From the NCBI GenBank assembly GCA_031283505.1, contig JAITBO010000222.1, positions 1 through 26,194 on the forward strand: a stretch of DNA of 26,194 nt, written 5' to 3'. The notes beneath the pieces are model-generated. The model was not told the DNA's origin. It did not search any database and worked only from the letters and a program-made list of their open reading frames with translations. Of the stretch, positions 1 to 7,273 are shown piece after piece. The position numbers were made by a program, and so were the translations under genes. Each line of letters opens with the position of its first letter. Positions within the stretch are counted from its first letter, which is position 1. Source of the DNA: Treponema sp. (GTDB lineage: Bacteria; Spirochaetota; Spirochaetia; Treponematales; Breznakiellaceae).

Positions 1-183
1 ACTCGGCGAATCCCCGCGTCCTAAATTATTCCCGTTCCTCCCTCCGGTTATATCCTGTTCGACAATTTTATATAATTCCGGATGTGCTTCCAGAACGGTA
101 TCCAGTAACCCAAACTCGGGATTCCGCGACCAATTTGCTTCTTCAAACTTTAATACCAGGGGTTGAAATAATTTCATTTTCAT
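1..183 (-). CDS. Transposase, N-terminal part (runs off left edge)
   Basis: An open frame of 61 codons starts at the ATG at 183 and leaves the window without a stop. The protein begins MKMKLFQPLVLKFEEANW, continues with a stretch rich in Glu, Leu and His (LLDTVLEAHPELYKIVEQDI), and ends near a Gly/Asn-rich turn. I recall this N-terminus from spirochaete transposases of the IS1182/ISNCY type, but the catalytic region lies outside the window, so the family is not proven. No strong ribosome site precedes the ATG. A perfect 14-bp palindrome (215-228) and a TATAAT box on the same strand (265-270) lie upstream, as expected for an IS promoter end. The neighbouring 500 bp hold remnants of other mobile elements. 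Confidence 0.5.
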   Translation of the reverse strand, partial: MKMKLFQPLVLKFEEANWSRNPEFGLLDTVLEAHPELYKIVEQDITGGRNGNNLGRGDSPS

Positions 184-214
184 AGTTTTGATTATTTCAC
201 TTTTCTATTTTTTC

Positions 215-228
215 TGCAATATATTGCA
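215..228. repeat. Perfect 14-bp palindrome upstream of transposase
   Basis: TGCAATATATTGCA reads the same on both strands. It lies 32 bp upstream of the transposase ATG, inside an AT-rich stretch. It could be an operator for the transposase or part of the element end. The sequence shows only the symmetry. Confidence 0.5.
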
Positions 229-264
229 AACCGAATCTTGCCTTTTTCAACCGCTCTTTTTGAC

Positions 265-270
265 ATTATA
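265..270 (-). promoter_or_regulatory. Possible -10 box for the left-edge transposase
   Basis: On the minus strand this is a perfect TATAAT, about 82 bp upstream of the transposase start. The -35 region 17 bp further upstream is a poor match, so the promoter call is weak. The minus-strand sequence just before it, GAGTCTGTC, recurs in the large hairpin at 24484-24541, which may mark an IS end. Confidence 0.3.
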
Positions 271-384
271 GACAGACTCTAATTATTAAGTACTGCGGCC
301 CCTTGTTTTTTTATGTTTATAGGTTTATAGTACGAATAATAATTGAATATATTTTGAATGATTGACCTCTGTAAATGCTAATCA

Positions 385-570
385 TTAAGAACGGGAGTAC
401 GGCCCGGATTCAACCGGCAAGTGCAACACCGCCGCATTTGGCAAAATCTCTGCGGGCGTTTTAAAACCTAAACACTTCATCGGTGTCGCATTAATCTTGC
501 TTACAACCTTATCCACCCGGTACTGCCTTCTATGCGATTTTTGTTAAGAACTCGCTCACCGGTTTACAGG
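385..570 (-). pseudogene. IS30-type transposase remnant (C-terminus)
   Basis: The minus strand encodes ...VDKVVSKINATPMKCLGFKTPAE followed by about 20 residues and a TAA at 387-385. The pattern INxxPxKCLGFKTPxE is the hallmark C-terminal end of IS30-family transposases. The frame is closed upstream by a stop at 546-544. If one A is removed from the A-run at about 539-543, reading can be extended a few codons (VSEFLTKS...), which suggests a frameshift in a decaying copy. The rest of the gene, with the DDE catalytic core, is missing. The upstream side joins directly to the group II intron fragment. Confidence 0.6.
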
Positions 571-575
571 GGAGG

Positions 576-724
576 GGTTCGGGACTTTGCCAAGCGAACT
601 ACTGTTCACAGGCTTTCTTCAGATTCCACCTCACGATGGACACCCTTGCCGTTCGGCTAACTCTTCCTGCTACCAAATGTATAGCGGACTTTCAGTGCCG
701 AGTTACTCTCCATGCCGGGCGCAC
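576..724 (-). mobile_element. Group IIC intron, 5' fragment of domain I
   Basis: Read on the minus strand, the segment begins GTGCGCCCGGCATGG, which fits the group II 5' consensus GUGYG and closely resembles the start of the Oceanobacillus iheyensis group IIC intron. Further domain I landmarks follow in the right order: GAAAGTCC, GTTAGCCGAACGGCAAGG, GGTGTCCATCGTGAGG and TGGAATCTGAAGAAAGC. The fragment ends after about 150 nt near GTCCCGAACC. There is no reverse transcriptase frame and no domain V, so it cannot splice. The exon before the 5' end is CCTTAT, and an intrinsic terminator hairpin (731-760) lies 6 bp away, which is the usual target of group IIC introns. Family recognition is from memory, not a search. 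Confidence 0.7.
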
Positions 725-730
725 ATAAGG

Positions 731-760
731 AAATAACATGACCAAAAGGTCATGTTATTT
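731..760 (-). terminator. Intrinsic terminator of the beta-barrel gene
   Basis: A perfect 13-bp inverted repeat (AAATAACATGACC / GGTCATGTTATTT) encloses a 4-nt loop. On the minus strand it begins 12 nt past the stop codon at 773 and ends in a short T run (GTTATTT). The A/T ends pair with each other, so it may also work in the other direction. The group IIC intron fragment starts 6 bp beyond it. Confidence 0.8.
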
Positions 761-772
761 CTGCGCAGTTCC

Positions 773-1756
773 TTAGAAAGCCTTAATCTCCAGACCGAAC
801 CCGATAAGGTGGGCAGGATTTTTCAAGTCCGGCAAAGTCAGTTTGTACTCCAGGTAGAGAAGCCCAAGGCCTCCCAAGGAATATTCAAGCCAAGGGTTTA
901 CGACCAGATTTGTCGTTTTGAATACATCCTGGGAATTAACCTCCACATCCAGAAAGACGGTTAAAGGGCGGAGTATCCTATATCTGACCCCGGGCCTAAA
1001 GGTCAGCCCCAGTTCGTCACGGTTATTATAGTAGGACTGCCCCAAGTGCAAAGCTACGGTAAATTCATCGGTAAACCCATAGGCGACTTCTTCATCAAAA
1101 AAGATCGAACCCCATCTGTCCCAGAGGGCAAGATTACTGGCTTTAAGCGCAATTTTCGCGGTAGTCAACCGGTCAATACCGGTAAAGTTAAAACCGAAGA
1201 TCGTTTGAGCATTGCTACCCATATCGTAGGCGGCCACAGTATTGAAAAGGGCGTGAACATAACTTGCGCCGAAAACAATCTGTTTGGCGAATTTTTCCAG
1301 AGTATAATCGCCGGTGTCAAAAGCGGCTCCCACGCTAAGTCCCGGTAAAGGCGTCTTGTATTCAAGGCGGAAACCGGAAACATCATCAAAAAAATATTCG
1401 CTATTATTATCAGGGGTAACTACCCACACCGCATCGCTGATATCGCCCAGGGTAAGACGTATCTGTTTATTCAGGAAGTATACCCACCCGTAAATACCGT
1501 TAAGCTTGAAAAAATCGGAGGGCTGTTTGACAAAAGAGGTATCCAGTTTTCCCCCAAAATTATCCTTATTAACCACAGCAGTTAATTCAAGAAGAGTATT
1601 CTCCTTTTCTCTGTGGTTGACCCCGATGGATTCATCGCCGTCTGCGGGAATATCAAGGGCAACGCCGGTATACAATTCGCCCCCCAATATAACCTCGGCG
1701 TAAACGCCGCCGGCCAATACGCCAAGCAAAACAGAAAGAGCAATAATCCTTTTCAT
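773..1756 (-). CDS. Outer-membrane beta-barrel protein (porin-like)
   Basis: The 327-residue product starts with a signal peptide (MKRIIALSVLLGVLAGGVYA, cleavage after about residue 20). The mature part is made of alternating amphipathic strands and ends in ...GFGLEIKAF. A terminal Phe is typical of proteins inserted into the outer membrane by BamA. Aromatic residues recur at strand ends (YLEYKLTL, VNPWLEYSL). No named porin family could be assigned, so the transported substrate is unknown. The start is well supported by AAGGAGGA placed 6 nt before the ATG. The gene stands alone, with its own promoter (1888-1916), a roughly 125-nt leader containing a hairpin, and a strong terminator. Confidence 0.8.
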   Translation of the reverse strand: MKRIIALSVLLGVLAGGVYAEVILGGELYTGVALDIPADGDESIGVNHREKENTLLELTAVVNKDNFGGKLDTSFVKQPSDFFKLNGIYGWVYFLNKQIRLTLGDISDAVWVVTPDNNSEYFFDDVSGFRLEYKTPLPGLSVGAAFDTGDYTLEKFAKQIVFGASYVHALFNTVAAYDMGSNAQTIFGFNFTGIDRLTTAKIALKASNLALWDRWGSIFFDEEVAYGFTDEFTVALHLGQSYYNNRDELGLTFRPGVRYRILRPLTVFLDVEVNSQDVFKTTNLVVNPWLEYSLGGLGLLYLEYKLTLPDLKNPAHLIGFGLEIKAF

Positions 1757-1794
1757 GTATCCTCCTTAATAAGTTGCGGGGGACAAAAGTTTTG

Positions 1795-1843
1795 GGACCT
1801 GCGGAAAATAAAATACCCCGCATTTTATCCTTAGCGCAGGTCC
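1795..1843 (-). promoter_or_regulatory. Hairpin in the beta-barrel gene leader
   Basis: Outer arms GGACCTGCG (1795-1803) and CGCAGGTCC (1835-1843) are perfectly complementary. Inside them, ATAAAAT and ATTTTAT form a second helix around a 7-nt loop. The structure lies about 40 nt upstream of the start codon, between the promoter and the ribosome site. It has no U tract, so it is more likely an mRNA-stabilising or translational control element than a terminator. It matches no riboswitch class I know. Confidence 0.55.
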
Positions 1844-1887
1844 TTACCATGTTCCCCTGTAGTCAGGCTGGCAAAAAAACCAAAGTA

Positions 1888-1916
1888 ATTATAGATAGCT
1901 CCGGATTTTTTATCAA
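1888..1916 (-). promoter_or_regulatory. Sigma-70 promoter of the beta-barrel gene
   Basis: On the minus strand, TTGATA (1916-1911) and a perfect TATAAT (1893-1888) are separated by 17 bp. The predicted transcript starts near 1881 and has a leader of about 125 nt. The MITE-like element begins 19 nt upstream of the -35 box. Confidence 0.7.
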
Positions 1917-1935
1917 GAGTTGAACAGCCCATTAC

Positions 1936-2131
1936 CAGGATAAACACATAGACAATGAGAGTATGCCTAAATTACCCGGCTAATAACCACCGAAGGGCAC
2001 AGTACCCTTGAATCTGGTGGTACTTCGTGGCAAAAAAACACGGAAGACACAGAGTTTCTTGGAGATGAAACCCGATTAGTAATAAAAACTCCGTGTTCCT
2101 CCGTGGTTAAAATTCCTATGCGTTTACCCTG
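1936..2131. mobile_element. MITE-like element, copy 1 (196 bp)
   Basis: The ends are imperfect inverted repeats: CAGGATAAACACATAG at the left, and CAGGGTAAACGCATAG as the reverse complement of the right end (14 of 16 match). The sequence GCCCATTAC is present on both sides (1927-1935 and 2132-2140), which looks like a 9-bp target-site duplication. A second copy lies at 21257-21450 with roughly 85-90 percent identity by eye. Internal dyads include AAGGG/CCCTT around 1995-2010 and CACGGA-type repeats near 2039 paired with TCCGTG near 2090-2105. No open frame of note lies inside. It separates the promoter of the beta-barrel gene from the promoter region of rex. Confidence 0.75.
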
Positions 2132-2239
2132 GCCCATTACAACGTGATGAGGATTACCGGAAACCATGCGGCCCTTCGGCAGGCGAAAAAAGTTTTTCAG
2201 AAGACGTGGATAATAGCTAATCGCCGTATAATTTTTTTC

Positions 2240-2269
2240 TTGACTTTCATGGCGGTTTAATTCTATCGT
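2240..2269 (+). promoter_or_regulatory. Possible promoter of rex
   Basis: TTGACT at 2240-2245 is a good -35 box. With an 18-bp spacer, TATCGT (2264-2269) is the best -10 candidate, but it is a poor match. A transcript from here would have a leader of about 12-15 nt before the GTG start. No clear Rex-type dyad (TTGTGAA-N4-TTCACAA) was found. Confidence 0.35.
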
Positions 2270-2287
2270 AAAGACTAGGGTTGAAGA

Positions 2288-2944
2288 GTGTCCAAACAGA
2301 AAATAACCGCCGCCCCTTCCATACGTAGACTGCCTTCGTATTTACACACCATCCGGCAGTTGCAAGGTGAAGGTGACGACTATATCTACGGAACTGTTAT
2401 TGCCCGGGAACTAAACCTGGAGCCTATCCAGGTACGCAAAGACCTGGCGATCACCGGAATTATGGGAAAACCCAAACGAGGCTATCCCATAGAAGCTTTG
2501 ATAAGCGCCATAGAACGATTTCTCCGCTGGGACTCGGTTCAGAACGCCGCCCTGGTCGGCGCAGGGAACCTGGGGACCGCCCTGCTTGGATACCGGGAAT
2601 TCCAGCTTCACGGCCTCAGCATCAAAGCCGCCTTCGATAAAAGTCCCGAAAGGATAGGGGCCGTCATCCACGGGGTCAAGGTGTTCCCGGTGGACGCCAT
2701 GGAAACGCAGGTCCGCAGGCTGGGGATAAAGATAGCCATCCTTACCGTTCCCTCCCCTTCCGCCCAGGAAACAGTGGATGCCCTGATTCGTGGGGGAGTG
2801 GAAGGGATTTGGAATTTTACCAACGTAAAGCTCAAAGTCCCGGAAAACGTGGCGGTTCAAAAAGAGGATCTCTCCTCCGGCTACGCCATGCTTTGTGTAA
2901 TGATGCAGGCTCGGGGTATGGACAATGCCGGCAAGCCCGATTAA
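2288..2944 (+). CDS. rex: Redox-sensing transcriptional repressor Rex
   Basis: Rex senses the NADH/NAD+ ratio and represses fermentation and respiration genes when NADH is low. The 218-residue length is normal. Residues about 13-65 form the winged-helix DNA-binding domain, with the signature RLPSYLHTIRQL and ARELNLEPIQVRKDLA. A Rossmann fold follows with the dinucleotide-binding glycines in ALVGAGNLGTALLGY. The conserved C-terminal helix that swaps between subunits (SSGYAMLCVMMQ) is intact. The start is a GTG preceded by a weak ribosome site. rlmK begins inside the last codons of rex, so the two are probably cotranscribed. Confidence 0.95.
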   Translation: MSKQKITAAPSIRRLPSYLHTIRQLQGEGDDYIYGTVIARELNLEPIQVRKDLAITGIMGKPKRGYPIEALISAIERFLRWDSVQNAALVGAGNLGTALLGYREFQLHGLSIKAAFDKSPERIGAVIHGVKVFPVDAMETQVRRLGIKIAILTVPSPSAQETVDALIRGGVEGIWNFTNVKLKVPENVAVQKEDLSSGYAMLCVMMQARGMDNAGKPD

Positions 2945-3944
2945 GGAAAAGACCGCCCTCCAGGGGGAAATGCTCCGCAACCGCCTGAAGAAGCGATACC
3001 GCCACCTGAAAAAGTGGGCGCGCTGGAGGGAGACGGACGCCTTCCGCCTCTATGACCGGGACATTCCGGAAATTCCCCTGGTTCTGGACCTTTATGGGGA
3101 TGCCGTATCCGGCGCCCTATACAAACGGCCCTACGAAAAGGAAGACGCCGAGGAAGCGGGCTGGCTTGGGGTGATGAAAAACGCCGTTTCCCTGGCCCTG
3201 GAAATCCCGGCGGACCGCATTTTCCTTAAAGAACGGAGCCGCCAGCGGGGAAACAGCCAGTACGAAAAACTGCCGGACCGCCGGAATTTTACCCTGAACA
3301 TAACCGAAGGGGGCATCCGCTTCGCCGTCAATCTGTCGGACTACCTGGACACGGGTCTCTTCCCCGACCGCCGACTTCTGCGGAGTCTGATCCGGTCAGA
3401 ATCGGCGGGAAAGCGGGTCCTCAACCTCTTTTGCTATACTGCGTCCTTTTCGGTATACGCCGCGGCGGGAGGCGCCCGGGAAGTGGATTCCGTGGACCTG
3501 TCCCGCACCTACCTGGAATGGGCCGCCGCTAATTTCGGTCTCAATGGCCTTGACGCCCGGACGATTCAGGCCCGGGACCTGCTCTTAAAGGGCGAACTCC
3601 CCCCCTTCCGGCTTATCCGGGGAGACGCCCTCCGCTTCATGGCAGAAGCCCGCAAAGCCGGTCTCACCTGGGACATTATCATCCTGGACCCGCCGGCCTT
3701 CTCCCACTCTAAAGGAATGGAGACCACCCTGGACATACGGCGAGATCACCGGGAACTGGTCGCCCGGACGCTGGACCTCCTGAACCCAAAAGGAAAACTC
3801 TGGTTCAGCGCCAACGCCCGCCGCTTCAGCCTGGAAACAGAAGATTTCCCCGGAACGGCGGTACGAGACATAACGGAACAGCTCCGGGACGAAGATTTTA
3901 AGGGAAAGAAAATACCGGACTGTTACGAGTTTACGCTTCTTTGA
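2925..3944 (+). CDS. rlmK: 23S rRNA (guanine-N7) methyltransferase RlmK, stand-alone
   Basis: This is a class I SAM-dependent methyltransferase matching the C-terminal half of E. coli RlmL/RlmK, which makes m7G2069 in 23S rRNA. The N-terminal region ([16 protein letters not shown]...[10 protein letters not shown]) is the RlmK/RlmI-type RNA-binding part. Motif I is [16 protein letters not shown], the acidic SAM-binding position is VDSVDLS, and the catalytic motif is [13 protein letters not shown]. The RlmL (m2G2445) half is absent. The annotated ATG overlaps rex by 20 bp. An ATG at 2970, just after AGGGGGAA and still upstream of the conserved domain, is an equally good start and would leave a 25-nt gap. 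The 3' end overlaps convergent rpmE by 14 bp. Confidence 0.85.
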   Translation: MPASPIKEKTALQGEMLRNRLKKRYRHLKKWARWRETDAFRLYDRDIPEIPLVLDLYGDAVSGALYKRPYEKEDAEEAGWLGVMKNAVSLALEIPADRIFLKERSRQRGNSQYEKLPDRRNFTLNITEGGIRFAVNLSDYLDTGLFPDRRLLRSLIRSESAGKRVLNLFCYTASFSVYAAAGGAREVDSVDLSRTYLEWAAANFGLNGLDARTIQARDLLLKGELPPFRLIRGDALRFMAEARKAGLTWDIIILDPPAFSHSKGMETTLDIRRDHRELVARTLDLLNPKGKLWFSANARRFSLETEDFPGTAVRDITEQLRDEDFKGKKIPDCYEFTLL

Positions 3945-4137
3945 TGTTGTATTTCTTGCGGAACCGTTCAATACGACCGGCGGTGTCCACCAGCTTCTGC
4001 TTGCCCGTAAAGAAAGGGTGACAGGCGGAACAAATTTCAACCTTGATGTCCCTGACTGTGGAACAGGTCTCGATCACATTACCGCAGGCACAGGTAATCT
4101 TCGTCACTTCGTATCTCGGGTGAATCTTATCTTTCAT
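3931..4137 (-). CDS. rpmE: 50S ribosomal protein L31 (zinc-binding form)
   Basis: The 68-residue protein is full length for bacterial L31 (MKDKIHPRY at the start, [17 protein letters not shown] near the end). Cysteines in CACGN and CSACH form the zinc-binding set, so this is the C+ type that also serves as a zinc store. The start follows GGAGGATAA. It lies 131 nt downstream of the rho stop on the same strand. A rho-rpmE order is common in bacteria, and no clear terminator separates the two. Its last codons overlap the end of rlmK on the opposite strand. Confidence 0.97.
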   Translation of the reverse strand: MKDKIHPRYEVTKITCACGNVIETCSTVRDIKVEICSACHPFFTGKQKLVDTAGRIERFRKKYNIKEA

Positions 4138-4214
4138 ATAAGGTTATCCTCCAAAATTTATCGCCCAACTCCGGCGTTACGGGATACACCGGTTTAAGGA
4201 CCATTTAGCCTCAA

Positions 4215-4322
4215 TTAATCCCCAGCCGTACCAGTATTCATGGATTTGAGGAATGCTGCATTCTTCAATCAATCCCCGGCCGTACCGGTATTCATAGACT
4301 TGAGGAATGCTTCATTATTCTT
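4215..4322 (-). repeat. Tandem duplication of the 3' end of rho (54-bp unit)
   Basis: The last 18 codons of rho are repeated directly after its stop codon. The stop of the gene (TGA, 4271-4269) and the matching TAA in the second copy (4217-4215) are exactly 54 nt apart. Read in the rho frame, the second copy encodes [17 protein letters not shown] and a stop, against [16 protein letters not shown] in the gene. The two copies differ at roughly 10 positions, so the duplication is not recent. Confidence 0.8.
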
Positions 4323-6119
4323 GCTCTTCTTCATTTTGTCAACCAGAAGCTCGATGATCTCTATGTCGTCCATGGGATTGATGACCTTCCGGAGTATCCA
4401 TATCTTCTGGAGTTCCTCTTCGGTGAGGAGGAGTTCCTCTTTCCGGGTACCCGATTTCTTGATGTTGATTGCCGGGAAGAGGCGGCGGTCGGAAATGCGC
4501 CGGTCCAGATCGATTTCCATGTTGCCGGTCCCCTTGAATTCTTCAAAGATAACCTCATCCATACGACTGCCGGTCTCGATGAGAGCGGTGGAAATGATCG
4601 TGAGGCTCCCCCCTTCCTCTATGTTCCGGGCTGCGCCAAAGAACCGCTTGGGTTTGTGCAAGGCATTGGAGTCCACGCCGCCTGAGAGGATCTTCCCCGA
4701 AGTGGGTACGGTCTGGTTATAGGCCCTGGCAAGGCGGGTGATGGAGTCCAGGAGGATCACCACGTCTTTCTTGTGCTCCACCAGACGCTTGGCCTTTTCC
4801 AGCACCATTTCGGTCACTTGTACGTGCCGGGTGGCCTGCTCGTCGAAGGTGGAGGAGATAACCTCCGCCCGGACGGTCCGTTCCATGTCGGTCACTTCTT
4901 CGGGCCGCTCATCGATGAGAAGGACGATGAGGTACACCTCGGGGTGGTTTTTGGTGATGGCGTTGGCGATCTTTTGCATCATGATGGTCTTCCCGGTCCG
5001 GGGAGGGGCCACGATGAGGGCCCGCTGACCCTTGCCTATAGGACAGAACAGGTTGATGATGCGTTCGCTTACTCCCTCGGTGATCGTCTCCAGGTCCAGC
5101 TTCTGATCCGGGTAGAGGGGAGTCAGGTTGTCAAAGGGGATGCGGTTCTGGGCCACCGTGGGATCGTTGTAATTCACCGTCTCCACCCGGAGCATGGCGA
5201 AAAACCGTTCCTGCTCCTTAGGGCTGCGGATCTGACCGTAAACCGTATCTCCCGTTTTCAAGGCAAAAAGCCTTATTTGGCTGGGGCTGATATAGATGTC
5301 ATCCGGCCCGGGAAGGTAGGAATTCTGGGGGCTCCTGAGGAACCCATAACCGTCGGGAAGTATTTCCAGGGAGCCGTAAGCGTAGATGATGCCTCCCCGT
5401 TCCGTATGGGCCTTCAAAATAGAAAAAATGATCTCCTGCTTTTTCAGAGCAACCATGTCTTCGTGGGAAATGTTGTAGCCCGCAGCCAGTTCCCGCAGGT
5501 CTATCATGTTGAGCCTGATGAGTTCGTTGATGGAAAGCCGGGGCTTGCCGTTGTCCTGATCCAGCCGGGGCTCGGGCTTACCGTAAATGTCGGGCATGGA
5601 CGGCAGGTTCTTGGGAATGGCGGGCAGAGAAGGCTGAGACGCGGGGGTTTCGCCGCCCGGAGGAGGCCCCGCATACGGCCCTTGAGCGCCGGAGGCCGGG
5701 GAACCGTTGGCATAGCCGCTACCATTCACGGGAGGTTGAGAAACAGGGAGTCCCGGCTGAAGGCCTTTCTCGTAATTCCGGTGGACCCGGGGTCTGCCGG
5801 GACCCCGGCGGACCGGTTCGGCACTTCCCCCGCCGGAACCTTCGCCCACCGCGCTTCCGGCGAAACCGTCCGTAACGGGAACTATCCGCCTTGCCCGGGT
5901 ACGCACTACCAACTTCCCATTTGACCGTTCGACATTCTCTTCATCATTTCCATTGGAATCCCGGGAGATTTTCCCTGGCGAAACAATTTCTCCTGCTTCC
6001 GTAAAAGGCAGCATATCTATTTCCTCTCCCCGGGGGATGTCTCCCCCTATCAAATTACCCTCGGTTGAACCGGTGGATTTTTCGCTTTCAACTGCTTTTG
6101 AAATATAAATCTTCCTCAT
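4269..6119 (-). CDS. rho: Transcription termination factor Rho with long N-terminal extension
   Basis: Rho is the hexameric RNA-dependent ATPase that ends transcription. From about residue 195 the protein is a canonical Rho: N-terminal helix bundle ([18 protein letters not shown]), cold-shock-like RNA-binding fold ([22 protein letters not shown]), Walker A APPRTGKT at 371-378, DERPEE near 403 in the Walker B region, and the Q- and R-loop region ([28 protein letters not shown]). Residues 1-194 are extra: low complexity, rich in Gly, Pro, Ser and Asn, with a basic RRGPGRPR segment (104-111) resembling an AT-hook. The ATG at 6119 has only a modest ribosome site (AGGG); Met36 is an alternative. 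A 54-bp tandem duplication follows the stop. Confidence 0.95.
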   Translation of the reverse strand: MRKIYISKAVESEKSTGSTEGNLIGGDIPRGEEIDMLPFTEAGEIVSPGKISRDSNGNDEENVERSNGKLVVRTRARRIVPVTDGFAGSAVGEGSGGGSAEPVRRGPGRPRVHRNYEKGLQPGLPVSQPPVNGSGYANGSPASGAQGPYAGPPPGGETPASQPSLPAIPKNLPSMPDIYGKPEPRLDQDNGKPRLSINELIRLNMIDLRELAAGYNISHEDMVALKKQEIIFSILKAHTERGGIIYAYGSLEILPDGYGFLRSPQNSYLPGPDDIYISPSQIRLFALKTGDTVYGQIRSPKEQERFFAMLRVETVNYNDPTVAQNRIPFDNLTPLYPDQKLDLETITEGVSERIINLFCPIGKGQRALIVAPPRTGKTIMMQKIANAITKNHPEVYLIVLLIDERPEEVTDMERTVRAEVISSTFDEQATRHVQVTEMVLEKAKRLVEHKKDVVILLDSITRLARAYNQTVPTSGKILSGGVDSNALHKPKRFFGAARNIEEGGSLTIISTALIETGSRMDEVIFEEFKGTGNMEIDLDRRISDRRLFPAINIKKSGTRKEELLLTEEELQKIWILRKVINPMDDIEIIELLVDKMKKSKNNEAFLKSMNTGTAGD

Positions 6120-6268
6120 AAATGCCCTAAACTAACTCCGCTTCCGGAACACCACATATTGAGAAAAGACGGGATACAACCTCACATATTTCCAACTATA
6201 TTCATTTCCTGTCAGGTATTTTTTTTAACATCCGAAAAATAAAAACATACGCCATGCCAACACTTCAC

Positions 6269-6274
6269 ATTATA
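6269..6274 (-). promoter_or_regulatory. Possible -10 box in the rho upstream region
   Basis: The 175-bp gap between the stop of the CinA-type gene and the rho start is AT-rich. It holds a perfect TATAAT on the minus strand, about 150 nt upstream of the rho ATG. The -35 position (TAAAAT) is poor. A long leader would suit the autoregulation known for rho in other bacteria, but no specific attenuator hairpin is visible. Confidence 0.3.
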
Positions 6275-6294
6275 TTCCATGCCATTTTCTTATT

Positions 6295-6810
6295 TTAATT
6301 GCTAAAAAAAACCGTGTCAATAGGGATTTTCCCCTTCAAAGGTTCCAAGAGCCGTCCCAGGACTTCCAGGGCTTTCCGGGCGGCGGCGCGGCGCACCTCC
6401 TGCCGGGAACCGGTACAGCGGCACATCCCGGCGCCGCATTCCCCGCCACGGCGGGCAGCGCCTATCCAGACCGTCCCCACCGGAACGCCCGAACCGTCCC
6501 CGCCGGGTCCGGCCAAACCCGTTACGGAAACCGCAATATCCGCGCCGCTCCGTTCCAGGGCGCATCCGGCCATGGCCATGGCGGTTTCCCGGCTCACAAG
6601 GCCGTATCTCTCCAGGAAGGTTTCCTCTATACCCAGCATCCGCGTTTTGGCCTCCGGCGTATAACAGACAAAGCCCCCCCAGAACACCCGGGAAGCCCCC
6701 GGCGCGGAAACTAGAAGGTCCGCCACCATGCCTGCGGTACAAGATTCGGCCGTCGCGATTTTCAATCCCGCCGTTTCCGCAAGACGAATTATGTCTGCGG
6801 AATCAATCAT
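6295..6810 (-). CDS. pncC: CinA C-terminal-domain amidohydrolase (NMN deamidase, PncC-type)
   Basis: The family hydrolyses nicotinamide mononucleotide to nicotinate mononucleotide in NAD recycling. The protein has 171 residues when started at the ATG at 6810, which overlaps the TGA of the bactofilin gene as ATGA. A longer frame exists but would run back into bactofilin coding sequence. The signature TAESCTAGMVADLL (residues about 20-33) carries the Ser/Thr of the active site, and VTGLAGPGGDGSGVPVGTVW is the second conserved block. The N-terminal CinA domain (COG1058) is absent, as in E. coli PncC. Its place behind bactofilin and a response regulator suggests cotranscription, not a shared function. 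Confidence 0.9.
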   Translation of the reverse strand: MIDSADIIRLAETAGLKIATAESCTAGMVADLLVSAPGASRVFWGGFVCYTPEAKTRMLGIEETFLERYGLVSRETAMAMAGCALERSGADIAVSVTGLAGPGGDGSGVPVGTVWIGAARRGGECGAGMCRCTGSRQEVRRAAARKALEVLGRLLEPLKGKIPIDTVFFSN

Positions 6811-7250
6811 ACCGATACGGATCGGCCGTTGATCCGCTGCAATTCGGCCTTGATTTCTTCCGTAGGCCGGGAGAAGATCTCCACCTCTTTTTCCACGCTG
6901 GTCATGCGGCACTGACCCTCAAAGAGGACCCCATCGGCAATACGGAGACGGAGGGAGGTCATATCGCCCCGAACCTCGGCGCCGCTCATCATGTCTATCT
7001 TGTCTATGGCATTTACGACGCCTATCACGGTTCCGAACACCGTGAGGGAGGCCACCGAAATATGGTCCGCCTCCACAACCGCCTCCCGGTCAACGATGAG
7101 CGCTCCGGTGGCTTCGATGGTTCCCGTGAATTTCCCTTGAATACAGAGGGTCTCCTTAAAACGGAGAAGCCCGTTGAAATTGGTACCGTTTCCAAAAAAT
7201 ACGGTTGCTTCACTATCTTTTCGTCTTCCTTCGTGCTTTGCCATTATCAT
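6807..7250 (-). CDS. Bactofilin (polymer-forming cytoskeletal protein)
   Basis: Bactofilins polymerise without nucleotide into filaments that set cell shape or position envelope enzymes. The 147-residue protein has a short polar N-terminus and then the DUF583 beta-helix (residues about 20-125), seen as repeating short strands: GLLRFKETLCIQGKFTGTI, GALIVDREAVVEADHISV, LTVFGTVIG. There is no signal peptide or membrane segment. Translation may start at Met1 (7250) or Met3 (7244); the second is better spaced from GGCAGG. It lies 29 nt (23 if Met1 is used) after the response regulator gene, and its stop overlaps the next start, so the three form one transcription unit. Confidence 0.9.
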   Translation of the reverse strand: MIMAKHEGRRKDSEATVFFGNGTNFNGLLRFKETLCIQGKFTGTIEATGALIVDREAVVEADHISVASLTVFGTVIGVVNAIDKIDMMSGAEVRGDMTSLRLRIADGVLFEGQCRMTSVEKEVEIFSRPTEEIKAELQRINGRSVSV

Positions 7251-7273
7251 CCTGCCATTTCAATCCGCTTTGT

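Noticed and set aside
2039..2110. CRISPR-like spacing of CACGGA repeats
   Set aside because: The units are short, degenerate and part of the MITE-like element; there is no regular repeat-spacer pattern.
4773..5924. Open frame of 383 codons on the plus strand
   Set aside because: It lies fully antisense to rho, has biased His/Gly/Arg composition typical of shadow frames in GC-rich genes, and has no ribosome site.
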